48,072 nt of DNA from positions 1-48,072 of the forward strand of contig JAEZLZ010000032.1 in assembly GCA_023415055.1 (NCBI GenBank), in the 5' to 3' direction. Both the position numbers and the translations under genes were made by a program. Position 1 is the first letter of the stretch; every line of letters starts with the position of its first letter. The notes under the pieces are model-generated. The model saw nothing but the letters and a program-made list of their open reading frames with translations. It did not search any database and had not been told where the DNA came from. Below, one piece after another: positions 24,088 through 32,937 of the stretch. The stretch is from Bacillota bacterium. GTDB taxonomy: Bacteria > Bacillota > Clostridia > Lachnospirales > Lachnospiraceae.

Positions 24088-24310
24088 ACATATACAAAAA
24101 AAGAGGATAATATAGTCGTTATGTATAAACAAAATAAGGAATTATTGGAAATTAGCAAAATCATGCAAAATTGTTAATGAAAATATTACAATATTAAATG
24201 ATATAAAGGATATGTATAAAATAGACAATATGTCAGATGCATATCATGACGCTTGCCGGAATTCAACGATGTTTGGCAATCTCGTCACAACTATTTGAAG
24301 GAGGTTAATT

Positions 24311-25189
24311 TTGAGGATGAAAAATCGAGTAATCAAAAAGCAGAATTTTATAGGAGGACTTTTCGTTGCACCTCCGATGATATTGTTTCTTGCTTTTACC
24401 TTATTGCCCATGATCATGGCGATTGTTTTGAGCTTTACTGATTATGATATTTTAAATCCCCCTCGTTTTATTGGGATTGATAATTTTCTGAAGATAGTCA
24501 AGGATGATTTCTTTTGGATCTCTTTACGGAACACCTGTTATTATACGGTATTGTATGTGCCAGCAGGTTTGCTTCTGTCCTTGGGTGCAGCATTGTTTCT
24601 GAATTCAGAAAAGAGAATGGTAGGGTTGTTCCGAACCTTGTTCTACCTGCCGGTGCTTTCCTCCAGTGTAGCAACCGCAACTCTATGGTTCTGGATCTTG
24701 AATCCGCAGCTTGGTCTCCTGAACGGAATCTTAAATATCTTCCATATCAGCGGACCGGCATGGCTCTATGACTCAAAGCTAGCGATGATTGCCATTGTCA
24801 TGATGAGCTTATGGGCTGGCTTCGGAGGAAACATGATGATATTCCTCTCCGGGCTAAAGGGTATCCCGACGATATTTTATGAAGCGGCCAGAGTGGAAGG
24901 TGCAAACCGTTGGCAGATGTTTCGACTAATCACCATTCCCGCGCTCACCAAGACGACCTTTTTAGTATCCACCATGTTGATCATCGGTACCTTACAGGTG
25001 TTTGACCAAGCGTTCATCTTGACGAAGGGCGGACCCGGCAATGCAACCATCACCCTGGTTTACTACATATATAATAACGGCTTCAATAATTTGAACATGG
25101 GTTATGCCTCCAGTATTTCTCTGATACTATTTTTCATTATTCTGTTTATGACAATAATCAATCAGAAAATAAATAAGGCTGAGATATAG
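24311..25189 (+). CDS. Mannan-oligosaccharide ABC permease 1 (MsmF type)
   Basis: A 292-residue MalF/UgpA-like permease. Landmarks are GGLFVAPPMILFLAFTLLPM at the first helix, the EAA loop YEAARVEGANRWQMFRLITI near residues 195-214, and LTKGGPGNATITLVYYIYNN near 238-257. The likely start is TTG 24311, 6 nt after AAGGAGG; the ATG at 24317 also has a weak GAGG. It is the first gene of a permease-permease-binding protein operon, in which the binding protein comes last, opposite to the sialic-acid operon. No ATPase gene is present. Confidence 0.88.
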   Translation: MRMKNRVIKKQNFIGGLFVAPPMILFLAFTLLPMIMAIVLSFTDYDILNPPRFIGIDNFLKIVKDDFFWISLRNTCYYTVLYVPAGLLLSLGAALFLNSEKRMVGLFRTLFYLPVLSSSVATATLWFWILNPQLGLLNGILNIFHISGPAWLYDSKLAMIAIVMMSLWAGFGGNMMIFLSGLKGIPTIFYEAARVEGANRWQMFRLITIPALTKTTFLVSTMLIIGTLQVFDQAFILTKGGPGNATITLVYYIYNNGFNNLNMGYASSISLILFFIILFMTIINQKINKAEI

Positions 25190-25201
25190 GGAGGTAGGAG
25201 A

Positions 25202-26062
25202 ATGAAGAAAAAAGTACTGAATGTTTCGTGGTACGTGGGTGCCGTCATAATTGCGATGATTACTGTGTTTCCTTTTCTTTGGATGATCGCGACTTCACTA
25301 AAGCCCGAGGGTGAGATTTACTCAAATTCCCTCTCGCTGGTTTCGGATCACTTTTCGTTAAATAATTATAAGAAGGTTTTTGATACGATCCCGTTCATGA
25401 GATATTTTATGAACTCACTGATCCTTGCGGTTGCGGGTGTGATCACCAACATATTCTTTGGCGCTTTGGCAGGTTATTCCTTTGCTAAGTTAAAATTCAG
25501 AGGGAGGAAGATTTCCTTCGCTATGCTGCTCTCTTCGATGATGATACCGGGTATCGTAACGATGATCCCACAGTTTTTGGTACTGAAGTATTTCCCCTTC
25601 GTAGGTGGTAACAATATCTTTGGTCAGGGCGGTTCCGGATTTATCAATCACTATTCGGCAATCATACTTCCGGGTGCAGTAGGTGCATTTGCCGTATTCT
25701 TTATGAAACAGTTTTTTGAGACCCTGCCGGATGATCTGGCAGAGGCAGCCAGAGTGGATGGCTGCGGTGAGTTTCGTATCTTCTGGCAGATTTATCTGCC
25801 GCTCATCAAGCCGGCAGCAATCACGCTTGGAATTATGACCTTCCAGTCGGGATGGAATTCCTTCATGTGGCCGATGATTGTACTAAATTCCAAGGAAATG
25901 ATGACGATCCAGGTTGGATTATCCGTATTCCAGTATCAGTATAATACGAGCTATGGTCCGCTCATGGCAGGTACCGTCATTGCGACGCTGCCGACGATTC
26001 TGATCTTTATCTTTGCTCAGAAATATTATGTAAGGGGTATTGCCTTAACCGGCAATAAATAA
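25202..26062 (+). CDS. Mannan-oligosaccharide ABC permease 2 (MsmG type)
   Basis: A 286-residue MalG-like permease. It shows VIIAMITVFPFLWMIATSLK at the first helix, the EAA loop LAEAARVDGCGEFRIFWQIY near residues 180-199, FQSGWNSFMWPMIVLNSKEM near 220-239, and the C-terminus FAQKYYVRGIALTGNK typical of the class. GGGAGG lies 7-8 nt before its ATG and the gap to permease 1 is 12 nt. Confidence 0.88.
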   Translation: MKKKVLNVSWYVGAVIIAMITVFPFLWMIATSLKPEGEIYSNSLSLVSDHFSLNNYKKVFDTIPFMRYFMNSLILAVAGVITNIFFGALAGYSFAKLKFRGRKISFAMLLSSMMIPGIVTMIPQFLVLKYFPFVGGNNIFGQGGSGFINHYSAIILPGAVGAFAVFFMKQFFETLPDDLAEAARVDGCGEFRIFWQIYLPLIKPAAITLGIMTFQSGWNSFMWPMIVLNSKEMMTIQVGLSVFQYQYNTSYGPLMAGTVIATLPTILIFIFAQKYYVRGIALTGNK

Positions 26063-26130
26063 TAAATCATTCATGTGTCATAGCTATTTCCCTGAGTCTG
26101 GCACATGGCATATTAAAAGGAGGATATGAT

Positions 26131-27480
26131 ATGAAAAAAATGGTAGTAGCTACGTACAAAAAGATGATGGCTATGGTTCTTGCTATGATAATTGTAGTAA
26201 GTGCATTTGCCGGTTGCTCTAGCAATAACACCGGTAAGACAGAAGATGGAACAAAGACTGAAAATGCAGGAACTGAGGATGCAGGCAGCACAGAGGATCA
26301 AAGCGGAGCACCGACCGAGATCACAATGTGGGGTTCCTGGGGCGGAGATCAGGTAGGACAATTGGAAAGCCAGTTAAAAATCTACAATGAATCGCAAACG
26401 AAGTATCACATAACCTACACGGTTCAGGACAGCATGGAAGAGAAGCTTTTAACAGCAATCGTAAGTAATGAAGCTCCCGATGTGGTTCTCTGGGATCGTT
26501 TTAACACAGGTGTGTATGCTCCCAAGGGCGCTCTTGCACCTTTAGATGATATGGTGAAAGCAGACAGCGTTGATTTATCCAAGTTCTATGAGCCCGCAGT
26601 AGATGAGCTTACCTACGACGGCAAGCTATACGGCATTCCGCTAACGGTAGATGCTAGAATTCTCTTCTACAATAAAGCAATGTTTAGTGAAGCGGGAATT
26701 GATCCGGCTACCATCACTGACTGGGAGAGCTTAAGACAGGCAGCAATCAAATTAACAAAGAGAGATGGAGATAAATTAGTTCAGGCAGGCTTCTCTTTAA
26801 AGGATGTTGGTTTATTTAACAACTGGATCCAGCAGGCAGGCGGCAAGATGATCGATGATTCCGCAAGCCCCGCAGTTACCGCGTTCAATACTCAGTCCGG
26901 ACTTGATGTATTAGCATACTGGAATCAGTTATTAAACGAAGATAAGGTTTACGAACTGGGCTTTGAGGATGCTTTCGGTGGTGACGGCTTTAAGGCGGGT
27001 AAGGTAGCGATTACTTTTAACGGACCTTGGACACTGCAGAGCTACAAGGAAGCAGGTATTGACTTCGGTGTAATCGGACAGCCCGCAGGACCTACCGGTG
27101 CAAAATCAGCGATGATGGGCGGCTTCGGATTAATCATTCCCAACAAAGCTAAGAATCAGGAAGGCGCATGGGATTTCATCAAATGGTGGACAACACAACC
27201 TGCAAACGGCGTAGAATTCGCTAAGATCAGCGGTAACCTTCCGGCAAATAAGGATGCAGCTAACGATCCTTACTTTATGGATGATGAGATTTTGAAGGTA
27301 TTCTCCGAGACAATGTTATATGCAACCATCCGTTCCAAGGTTCCGGGCTACTCTGATGTAGAAGGCTTAGCATTAATTCCTCAGCTGCAGAAATATGTAG
27401 CAGGTGAGATCAGTGCACAGGATGCACTTAGTGCAGCACAGTCCCAGGGCGATCAGATTCTTGCAGACGCAAAGAAATAA
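26131..27480 (+). CDS. Mannan-oligosaccharide ABC binding lipoprotein
   Basis: A 449-residue family 1 solute-binding protein. The signal peptide ends in the lipobox AFAGC, then an acidic Thr/Gly-rich linker runs to about residue 58. EITMWGSWGGDQVGQLESQL opens the mature domain, and YGIPLTVDARILFYNKAMFS is the hinge region. It should bind alpha-mannan oligosaccharides, inferred from the GH76 and GH125 genes after it. It ends with a long hairpin in the 3' region (27499-27584). AAAAGGAGG lies 7 nt before the ATG. Confidence 0.85.
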   Translation: MKKMVVATYKKMMAMVLAMIIVVSAFAGCSSNNTGKTEDGTKTENAGTEDAGSTEDQSGAPTEITMWGSWGGDQVGQLESQLKIYNESQTKYHITYTVQDSMEEKLLTAIVSNEAPDVVLWDRFNTGVYAPKGALAPLDDMVKADSVDLSKFYEPAVDELTYDGKLYGIPLTVDARILFYNKAMFSEAGIDPATITDWESLRQAAIKLTKRDGDKLVQAGFSLKDVGLFNNWIQQAGGKMIDDSASPAVTAFNTQSGLDVLAYWNQLLNEDKVYELGFEDAFGGDGFKAGKVAITFNGPWTLQSYKEAGIDFGVIGQPAGPTGAKSAMMGGFGLIIPNKAKNQEGAWDFIKWWTTQPANGVEFAKISGNLPANKDAANDPYFMDDEILKVFSETMLYATIRSKVPGYSDVEGLALIPQLQKYVAGEISAQDALSAAQSQGDQILADAKK

Positions 27481-27498
27481 TTAAGTCAATTTAGAAAT

Positions 27499-27584
27499 AG
27501 GATGTAATAAATCCTGACGGGATTACTACGAATACCGATACTACGAGGGTACCGTAAATAATGCGAACGGGTTTATTACATCCT
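27499..27584 (+). other. Long inverted repeat between binding-protein and GH76 genes
   Basis: AGGATGTAATAAATCC (27499-27514) pairs with GGGTTTATTACATCCT (27569-27584), 16 bp with one G-U, closing a 54-nt loop. It is not followed by a T-run, so it is more likely an mRNA-stabilising stem or partial attenuator than a full terminator. It lies 19 nt after the stop, and GH76 starts 44 nt later. Confidence 0.6.
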
Positions 27585-27627
27585 TATTCACAAATTCTAA
27601 CCACTGTAATAATAAGGAGGCATGAGA

Positions 27628-28650
27628 ATGAAGCGAATCGAGGAAATATGCAATCAGGTGCAGGAGAGTTTGATGGATAATTTTTGGAGTGATGCAGAGG
27701 GCACCTTTGTCAATCATTTTCCTGTTCGAGAAAACGAAAATTGGATTTATTGGTGGCATGCACATTCCCTGGATTGCCTGATCGATGCCTATATACGCAC
27801 CAAGGATCCAAAGTACTTGGATAGAATTAAGAAGGAATATCAGGGTACCTACACCCGTAATGGTGAAACATTTCTTCATAACTGGTATGATGACATGGAG
27901 TGGATGGCACTGGCGCAGCTAAGGCTATGGGACGCAACCGGGGAGGATACCTATAAAGATCAAGTTCAGCTTATCTGGAAGGATATCAAAACGGCATGGA
28001 ACGATCAAATGGGCGGAGGTATGGCCTGGAAGAAGGATCAGCTGGATTACAAGAATACACCGGCCAATGCACCGGCTGCTATTTTAGCCTTCCGTTTGTA
28101 CCAAAGATTTGAAAATAAGGATGATCTGGTATGGGGAAAACGAATCTTAGACTGGAATCTGGCCAATCTGACCGATCCGGTAACCGGCTTTGTGTGGGAC
28201 GGGATGAACCGTCTGGGAGACGAGCAAATCGATTATAACTGGAAATTTACCTATAATCAGGGTGTGGTTATAGGAGCACTGGTGGAGTTGTATAAAATTG
28301 AACATTCACAGGAGTGCTTAGCCAAGGCTGAGCAAATTGCAAAAATAACGAAGGAATTACTGATTGATACGAACCATGGAATTATTCCTTACGAGGGTGA
28401 AGATGATTGTGGTTTGTTCAAAGGGATTCTGGTACGCTACCTTTATGACCTGATTGAGATTAAACCTGATCTCACCGGGCTGAGAGAAATGCTTCTTCAA
28501 AATGCGGAGTGTGTTATGGAGAAGGGAATCAATGAGCATGGATTGATCGGTGGAAATTGGGAAGTGAGGGAGATGGCTGAAGTGGATCTGGCACAGCATC
28601 TGAGCGGAATCATGTTATTGGAAACGGCAGCAAAACTCCTTATCATATAG
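27628..28650 (+). CDS. GH76 alpha-1,6-mannanase, intracellular
   Basis: A 340-residue glycoside hydrolase of family 76 (endo-alpha-1,6-mannanase, (alpha/alpha)6 barrel). The catalytic Asp pair is in NWYDDMEWMALAQLRLWDA near residues 86-104, with the family segments GGGMAWKKDQLDYKNTPANA and FTYNQGVVIGALVELYKI. There is no signal peptide, so it acts in the cytoplasm on imported oligosaccharides. ATG 27628 is 7 nt after AAGGAGG; the ATG at 27622 would leave 1 nt. It is downstream of the importer genes, probably on the same message. Confidence 0.85.
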   Translation: MKRIEEICNQVQESLMDNFWSDAEGTFVNHFPVRENENWIYWWHAHSLDCLIDAYIRTKDPKYLDRIKKEYQGTYTRNGETFLHNWYDDMEWMALAQLRLWDATGEDTYKDQVQLIWKDIKTAWNDQMGGGMAWKKDQLDYKNTPANAPAAILAFRLYQRFENKDDLVWGKRILDWNLANLTDPVTGFVWDGMNRLGDEQIDYNWKFTYNQGVVIGALVELYKIEHSQECLAKAEQIAKITKELLIDTNHGIIPYEGEDDCGLFKGILVRYLYDLIEIKPDLTGLREMLLQNAECVMEKGINEHGLIGGNWEVREMAEVDLAQHLSGIMLLETAAKLLII

Positions 28651-28675
28651 AATAAGATCAGCAGGAGATACAAAA

Positions 28676-29866
28676 ATGAGTAGAAATAAAAAAATCGCAA
28701 GTAAAGGCTGGCATCGATGGGTATTCGCGGCTGCGGTTGTAATTGTTGTGGCAATAATACTTGGTCTGATTTGGTTCAAAGCTGACAGAGATAACGCAAA
28801 AGGAAAGGGAAAAGATATGAGTAAAGAAACAGAGGCCTTGACTCCGGATTATACAGATGAGATTACTGAAAAGCCGGTAGTTGATAAGATTACGATTGAT
28901 ATGGCGAAAAGCTCAATGGATACATTTTTGAACAGCTTTTATGTAAAGGAAGACAAGGGCGGTTACATAGTAGGAGAAGACTTTTGGCAGCAGGCAGAGA
29001 TCTTTGAGGTTGTCATTGACGCTTATGAGCAGACAAAGGATGAGAAATATCTACAGGTAATTGAGGATATGTATCAGGGATTTCTTAAAAGTCATGGTGA
29101 AGACTGGTCTTATAATGAATTCAATGATGATATTATGTGGATGACCATCGCCTGTGCCAGAGTATATACGATCACGGAGGATCCCAAGTATCTGCAGCAG
29201 GCCCAAAAGCATTTCAACCTTGTATTCGACCGTGCATGGAGTGAGGATCTTGGTGGTGGATTGTTCTGGAGAATCGAAAATAAGACAAAGAACTCCTGTA
29301 TCAATTGTCCTGCGGTCATTGCGGCTTGTCTGCTAGGCGAGGCTACGAAGAACAAAGATTATTATGATAAAGCTATTCGGATTTATACCTGGGAGATAGA
29401 GAATCTCTTTGGTGCCACGGGTGCAGTGTTTGATGCCTACGACCTGGAAAAAGGAATCAATAACTGGTGCTCCACTTATAATCAGGGAACCTTTATTGGT
29501 GCTGCGATGAAGCTGTATCAATATACCGGTGAAGAAAGCTATCTGCAGGATGCAAAGTTGGCTGCCGATTACACCGTAAACACCATGTTCTCCGGGCAAG
29601 TAATGAATACGGAGGGTGATGGTAACGATCTTCCTGGATTCAAAGGAATCCTTGCCAGATGGATGGGCAAATTCATACGCGAATGCGATCAGGAACAATA
29701 TACAGAATGGTATACGAAAAATGCGATAACTGCATGGAATAACCAAAACAGCAAGGGAATCATGTGGACCTTATTGAATACGAAGACAGAAGACAGCTTC
29801 CACTCTGCTTGGGGGTGCTCTGCGGCGGTATCGGTACTAATTAATTGTCCGGTGGAGAAGGAGTAA
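28676..29866 (+). CDS. GH76 alpha-1,6-mannanase, membrane-anchored
   Basis: A 396-residue protein with a short basic N-terminus, one transmembrane helix (about 14-36, WVFAAAVVIVVAIILGLIWF) and an outside GH76 domain. The Asp pair is in SYNEFNDDIMWMTIACARVY, and GGGLFWRIENKTKNSCINCP and TYNQGTFIGAAMKLYQYTGE match the family. The lack of a cleavage or lipobox site suggests it stays as an uncleaved anchor. It should cut mannan at the cell surface and feed the importer. AGGAGA precedes its ATG; the gap to the first GH76 is 25 nt. The 135 nt after it holds only AT-rich sequence. Confidence 0.85.
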   Translation: MSRNKKIASKGWHRWVFAAAVVIVVAIILGLIWFKADRDNAKGKGKDMSKETEALTPDYTDEITEKPVVDKITIDMAKSSMDTFLNSFYVKEDKGGYIVGEDFWQQAEIFEVVIDAYEQTKDEKYLQVIEDMYQGFLKSHGEDWSYNEFNDDIMWMTIACARVYTITEDPKYLQQAQKHFNLVFDRAWSEDLGGGLFWRIENKTKNSCINCPAVIAACLLGEATKNKDYYDKAIRIYTWEIENLFGATGAVFDAYDLEKGINNWCSTYNQGTFIGAAMKLYQYTGEESYLQDAKLAADYTVNTMFSGQVMNTEGDGNDLPGFKGILARWMGKFIRECDQEQYTEWYTKNAITAWNNQNSKGIMWTLLNTKTEDSFHSAWGCSAAVSVLINCPVEKE

Positions 29867-30001
29867 ACGATGACAATTTGTCCAATAAATATATGCAATA
29901 TATGCAATACTTGCGAAATCTATTAACACTATTGTAGGAAAATAGAAAATAATAGCAATAGACATTCCTGCCCGGGATGATAAAAAGGAGATCAGAATTT
30001 C

Positions 30002-31282
30002 ATGAAACAGATACCCAAGATACTAGAAAAAAAGGCAATAGAGCTAGAGCAGTATTATCAAGCAAAGTATCCGGACCTCGCACCGTTAGCAAAGCAGTGT
30101 TTCCTGAATACAATTGAAACAACCGTAAAGCAATTGGAGGATGGCAGCCATTTCGTAATCACCGGTGACATCCCGGCGATGTGGTTGAGGGATTCCGCAG
30201 CTCAGGTAAGACATTACCTGCGTTATGCAAAGATGGACCCGGAGCTTAGCGATATCATTGAAGGAGTAATAAAACAGCAGGTGAAGTTCGTCCTTCTGGA
30301 CCCTTATGCAAATGCATTTAACGAGAGCGCGAGCGGAAAAGGTCATCAGGATCATACCAAGTTGCATCCACATGTATGGGAACGTAAATATGAGGTCGAT
30401 TCCTTATGTGCGCCTCTTTACCTCTCCCATGGATATTGGAAGCAAACTGGTAATACCGCTATCTTTGATGAAGAATATCTTAAGATGATAAAAGCAGTCA
30501 TAGATACCTTTACAACGGAACAGCATCATGAGAGTTCTCCTTATTACTTCCAGAGACACGACTGTGTAAAGACAGATACTCTGGTGAATCAGGGAAAAGG
30601 AAGGCCGGTGAATCATACGGGAATGACCTGGTCTGGCTTTCGTCCGTCCGATGATTGCTGCAAGTTCGGCTATCTGATTCCTGCCAATATGATGGCAGTG
30701 GTCGCACTGGGTTACGGTGAGGAAATCTGCCGTGAAGTATATAAGAATGCGGAGTTTGCTGAAAAATGCAGGGCGTTGAAGGAAGAGATCCAGGACGGCA
30801 TCGAAGATTATGGTATCGTGAAGCATCCGATCTACGGCGATATCTATGCTTATGAGACCGATGGTTATGGAAATTATAATTTAATGGATGACGCCAATTC
30901 ACCCAGCTTACTGGCGATGCCCTATCTGAACTATTGCGATTTGAGTGATACAAGATATCAGAATACCAGAAGCTTTGTACTTTCTGAGGACAATCCATAT
31001 TATCACAGCGGTACCTATGCATCCGGTGTAGGAAGTCCGCATACCCCCGAAGGTATGATTTGGCACATCGGTATCGTTATGCGTGCCCTTACCTCGAATA
31101 ATGACGAGGAAATCAAAGACAGCCTTGCAATGTTAGCGAAGACTCATGCTGGAACAAACTTTATGCATGAGGCATTTAATCCAAATGATCCGACCGATTT
31201 CACCAGATCCTGGTTTGCCTGGGCAAATTCTCTCTTCGCGGATCTGCTCATTGTGCTGAAGGAGAGAAATTTCTTTGCTTAG
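30002..31282 (+). CDS. GH125 exo-alpha-1,6-mannosidase
   Basis: A 426-residue glycoside hydrolase of family 125 (formerly DUF1237), an inverting, metal-independent exo-alpha-1,6-mannosidase. Typical blocks are VITGDIPAMWLRDSAAQVRH near residues 53-72, ANAFNESASGKGHQDHTKLH near 101-120, NYNLMDDANSPSLLAMPYLN near 293-312, and GSPHTPEGMIWHIGIVMRAL near 345-364. No signal peptide, so it is cytoplasmic and finishes oligosaccharides made by the GH76 enzymes. GGAG lies 11 nt before the ATG. Confidence 0.93.
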   Translation: MKQIPKILEKKAIELEQYYQAKYPDLAPLAKQCFLNTIETTVKQLEDGSHFVITGDIPAMWLRDSAAQVRHYLRYAKMDPELSDIIEGVIKQQVKFVLLDPYANAFNESASGKGHQDHTKLHPHVWERKYEVDSLCAPLYLSHGYWKQTGNTAIFDEEYLKMIKAVIDTFTTEQHHESSPYYFQRHDCVKTDTLVNQGKGRPVNHTGMTWSGFRPSDDCCKFGYLIPANMMAVVALGYGEEICREVYKNAEFAEKCRALKEEIQDGIEDYGIVKHPIYGDIYAYETDGYGNYNLMDDANSPSLLAMPYLNYCDLSDTRYQNTRSFVLSEDNPYYHSGTYASGVGSPHTPEGMIWHIGIVMRALTSNNDEEIKDSLAMLAKTHAGTNFMHEAFNPNDPTDFTRSWFAWANSLFADLLIVLKERNFFA

Positions 31283-31357
31283 GAAGTAGTGTTAAAGAGT
31301 AGCGTTCCTGAAACCGGCATTCTTGTGAAAAAACCTGCATGAAATAAAGTACAATAT

Positions 31358-31409
31358 AAGTCAAGCAATACACCTTGGTTAACATGGGAGTGTTGCTTGG
31401 CTTCTTTTA
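31358..31409 (+). terminator. Terminator of the mannan locus
   Basis: A 14-bp stem with two G-U pairs, 31358-31371 with 31390-31403 (arms AAGTCAAGCAATAC and GTGTTGCTTGGCTT), followed by CTTTT. It stands 76 nt after the GH125 stop. Confidence 0.75.
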
Positions 31410-31531
31410 GATTCGTATGAAGGTGGAAAAAATGTATTCCTGTATTACTGGCAGGTAAGGTTGACCCCGTCTGACTTATCCTGTAAGATGGGAGAATAAG
31501 AATATACAACAGGATTAGGAGTAACGAAAGA

Positions 31532-32125
31532 ATGGAAATCAGATTATTAGATGACGAGGAACGTCGTAGTATATATCATGGACAATTACAAAAGGATTTT
31601 CACTCAAGTGAGATAAAGTCATACTCCTTGATGGAGAAGCTGGCAGCAGAACAAAAATATCCATGCTATGGATTATTTGAGCAGGGTGCGCTGAAGGGGT
31701 ATGCGTTCTTTGTAAAGGATAAGAAGACATTGTTTCTGGATTATTTTGCTGTGTTACGCGAATACCGTAATGAAGGTCTGGGTGGATGTTTCCTTCGTGA
31801 GCTGCAGAAATATGTAATTAAGGAGGATCTGGCACTGTTTGCTGAAGTGGAGAATCCGGCTTATGCATGTGAGGAAGAGAGTAGAGACCTTATGAACCGG
31901 AGAATTCAGTTCTACTTAAGAAACGGTTTTAGGCTAAGTAAGGTATGGTGCCGTGTCTTTACCGATGAATACATCATTATATATTATAATGAGAAACTTT
32001 TTACCGGAGATAGTTCACATTCGATGGACAATGGTATTGCGATAGAGCTGAAGCAGCTGTATCAGATGATATTCGGAGAAGAAAATTGCCGTAACCGGAT
32101 TCATGTCAGACTGGAAGAAACATGA
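31532..32125 (+). CDS. GNAT family acetyltransferase
   Basis: A 197-residue GNAT-fold protein. The core strand reads LFLDYFAVLREYRNEGLGGC, with the acetyl-CoA loop REYRNEGLGG at about residues 73-82, and RIQFYLRNGFRLSK as the typical last helix. The C-terminal 30 residues (IELKQLYQMIFGEENCRNRI) are a subgroup-specific tail. The substrate is unknown. AGGAG precedes the start, and a strong terminator follows, so it is a single-gene unit. Confidence 0.85.
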   Translation: MEIRLLDDEERRSIYHGQLQKDFHSSEIKSYSLMEKLAAEQKYPCYGLFEQGALKGYAFFVKDKKTLFLDYFAVLREYRNEGLGGCFLRELQKYVIKEDLALFAEVENPAYACEEESRDLMNRRIQFYLRNGFRLSKVWCRVFTDEYIIIYYNEKLFTGDSSHSMDNGIAIELKQLYQMIFGEENCRNRIHVRLEET

Positions 32126-32146
32126 TAAAAATGTATGCAAGTATGA

Positions 32147-32186
32147 AAAAACCTCAAGACGCTTTGCAGAGCCTTGAGGTTTTTCT
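32147..32186. terminator. Strong terminator after the acetyltransferase
   Basis: AAAAACCTCAAG (32147-32158) pairs with CTTGAGGTTTTT (32173-32184). The symmetric A/T tracts allow action on both strands. Between 32187 and 32397 there is no gene; the sequence is AT-rich with several A- and T-runs. Confidence 0.9.
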
Positions 32187-32397
32187 GTTTTTGGGGGAAC
32201 ACATTCTATAATGAGGGGGGAGAAGGTAAAATGATTATGAACCTATCTTAGCAGAGGATGGCTCCACGTACATGTAAAATTTTTATCTGTTCTTGTACAA
32301 TTCGACATAATTCTTTGATAGTGAAGAAAAAAATAATCTGTTGTTTTTCAAAAATTGTCAGACTATTTTACAGATTCAAAAAAATTATAAAAATCGC

Positions 32398-32453
32398 TTG
32401 ACAATACGGTATTACGGTTGTAATATGTGTCGCGTGGTACTACATATGTAATA
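32398..32453 (+). promoter_or_regulatory. Promoter with two MecI/BlaI-type operators
   Basis: TTGACA (32398-32403), 17 nt, TAATAT (32421-32426). Operator 1, TATTACGGTTGTAATA (32410-32425), covers the -10 box. Operator 2, TACTACATATGTAATA (32438-32453), lies over the start point and differs by one base from the staphylococcal mec operator as I recall it. Repression by the BlaI-like product of the next gene is the direct reading. Confidence 0.8.
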
Positions 32454-32562
32454 CAACATTTAATAAGAAGATTTAATTTATCAGCACCGCAGATACCGCA
32501 GATAGAATTTACTATGCAGGATTAGCATGAAGATGCTGCGAAGCAGCAGAATGGAGGATGAG

Positions 32563-32931
32563 ATGAACAATATAACGGATGCGGAATGGAAGATTATGAA
32601 GGTGCTATGGCGAAGATCACCGAGACTTGGAAGTGAGATAGTGGACGAACTAGAGGCGGATACCGGTTGGAACCCGAAGACCATCCATACACTCATTCGA
32701 AGACTGGTATCCAAGGGAGTCATTGATGCAAAGAAGGAAAATCAATATTATCTGTATTCTGCAGCAGTTTCCGAGAGTCAGTGCGTCAGAGAAGAGACGA
32801 AGACATTTCTTGAGAAATGCTTTAACGGCTCCTTCAACATGTTACTATCAAACTTTATCGAGGATGACAAGCTTTCCGATCAGGAGATCGAGGAGCTGGA
32901 AAGACTTCTGAAAGCCAAGAAGAATAGGTAA
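32563..32931 (+). CDS. BlaI/MecI family repressor
   Basis: A 122-residue winged-helix repressor. The DNA-binding part (about 1-75) has the family pattern ITDAEWKIMKVLWRRSPRLG, then WNPKTIHTLIRRLVSKGVID, and the C-terminal helix region (NGSFNMLLSNFIEDDKLSDQ) is the dimerisation and cleavage segment. Such repressors are inactivated by proteolysis after the membrane partner detects a signal. ATG 32563 has GGAGG 5 nt upstream; an in-frame ATG at 32527 is less likely. It is followed 6 nt later by its partner gene. Confidence 0.88.
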   Translation: MNNITDAEWKIMKVLWRRSPRLGSEIVDELEADTGWNPKTIHTLIRRLVSKGVIDAKKENQYYLYSAAVSESQCVREETKTFLEKCFNGSFNMLLSNFIEDDKLSDQEIEELERLLKAKKNR

Positions 32932-32937
32932 TTACCC

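Noticed and set aside
24121..24177. 18-codon frame in the leader of the mannan operon
   Set aside because: The only AGAGG lies far upstream and the peptide shows no regulatory codon pattern.
30510..31022. 170-codon minus-strand frame inside the GH125 gene
   Set aside because: Its length arises from codon use of the GH125 gene; composition (many Ser, Arg, His) is typical of an antisense shadow.
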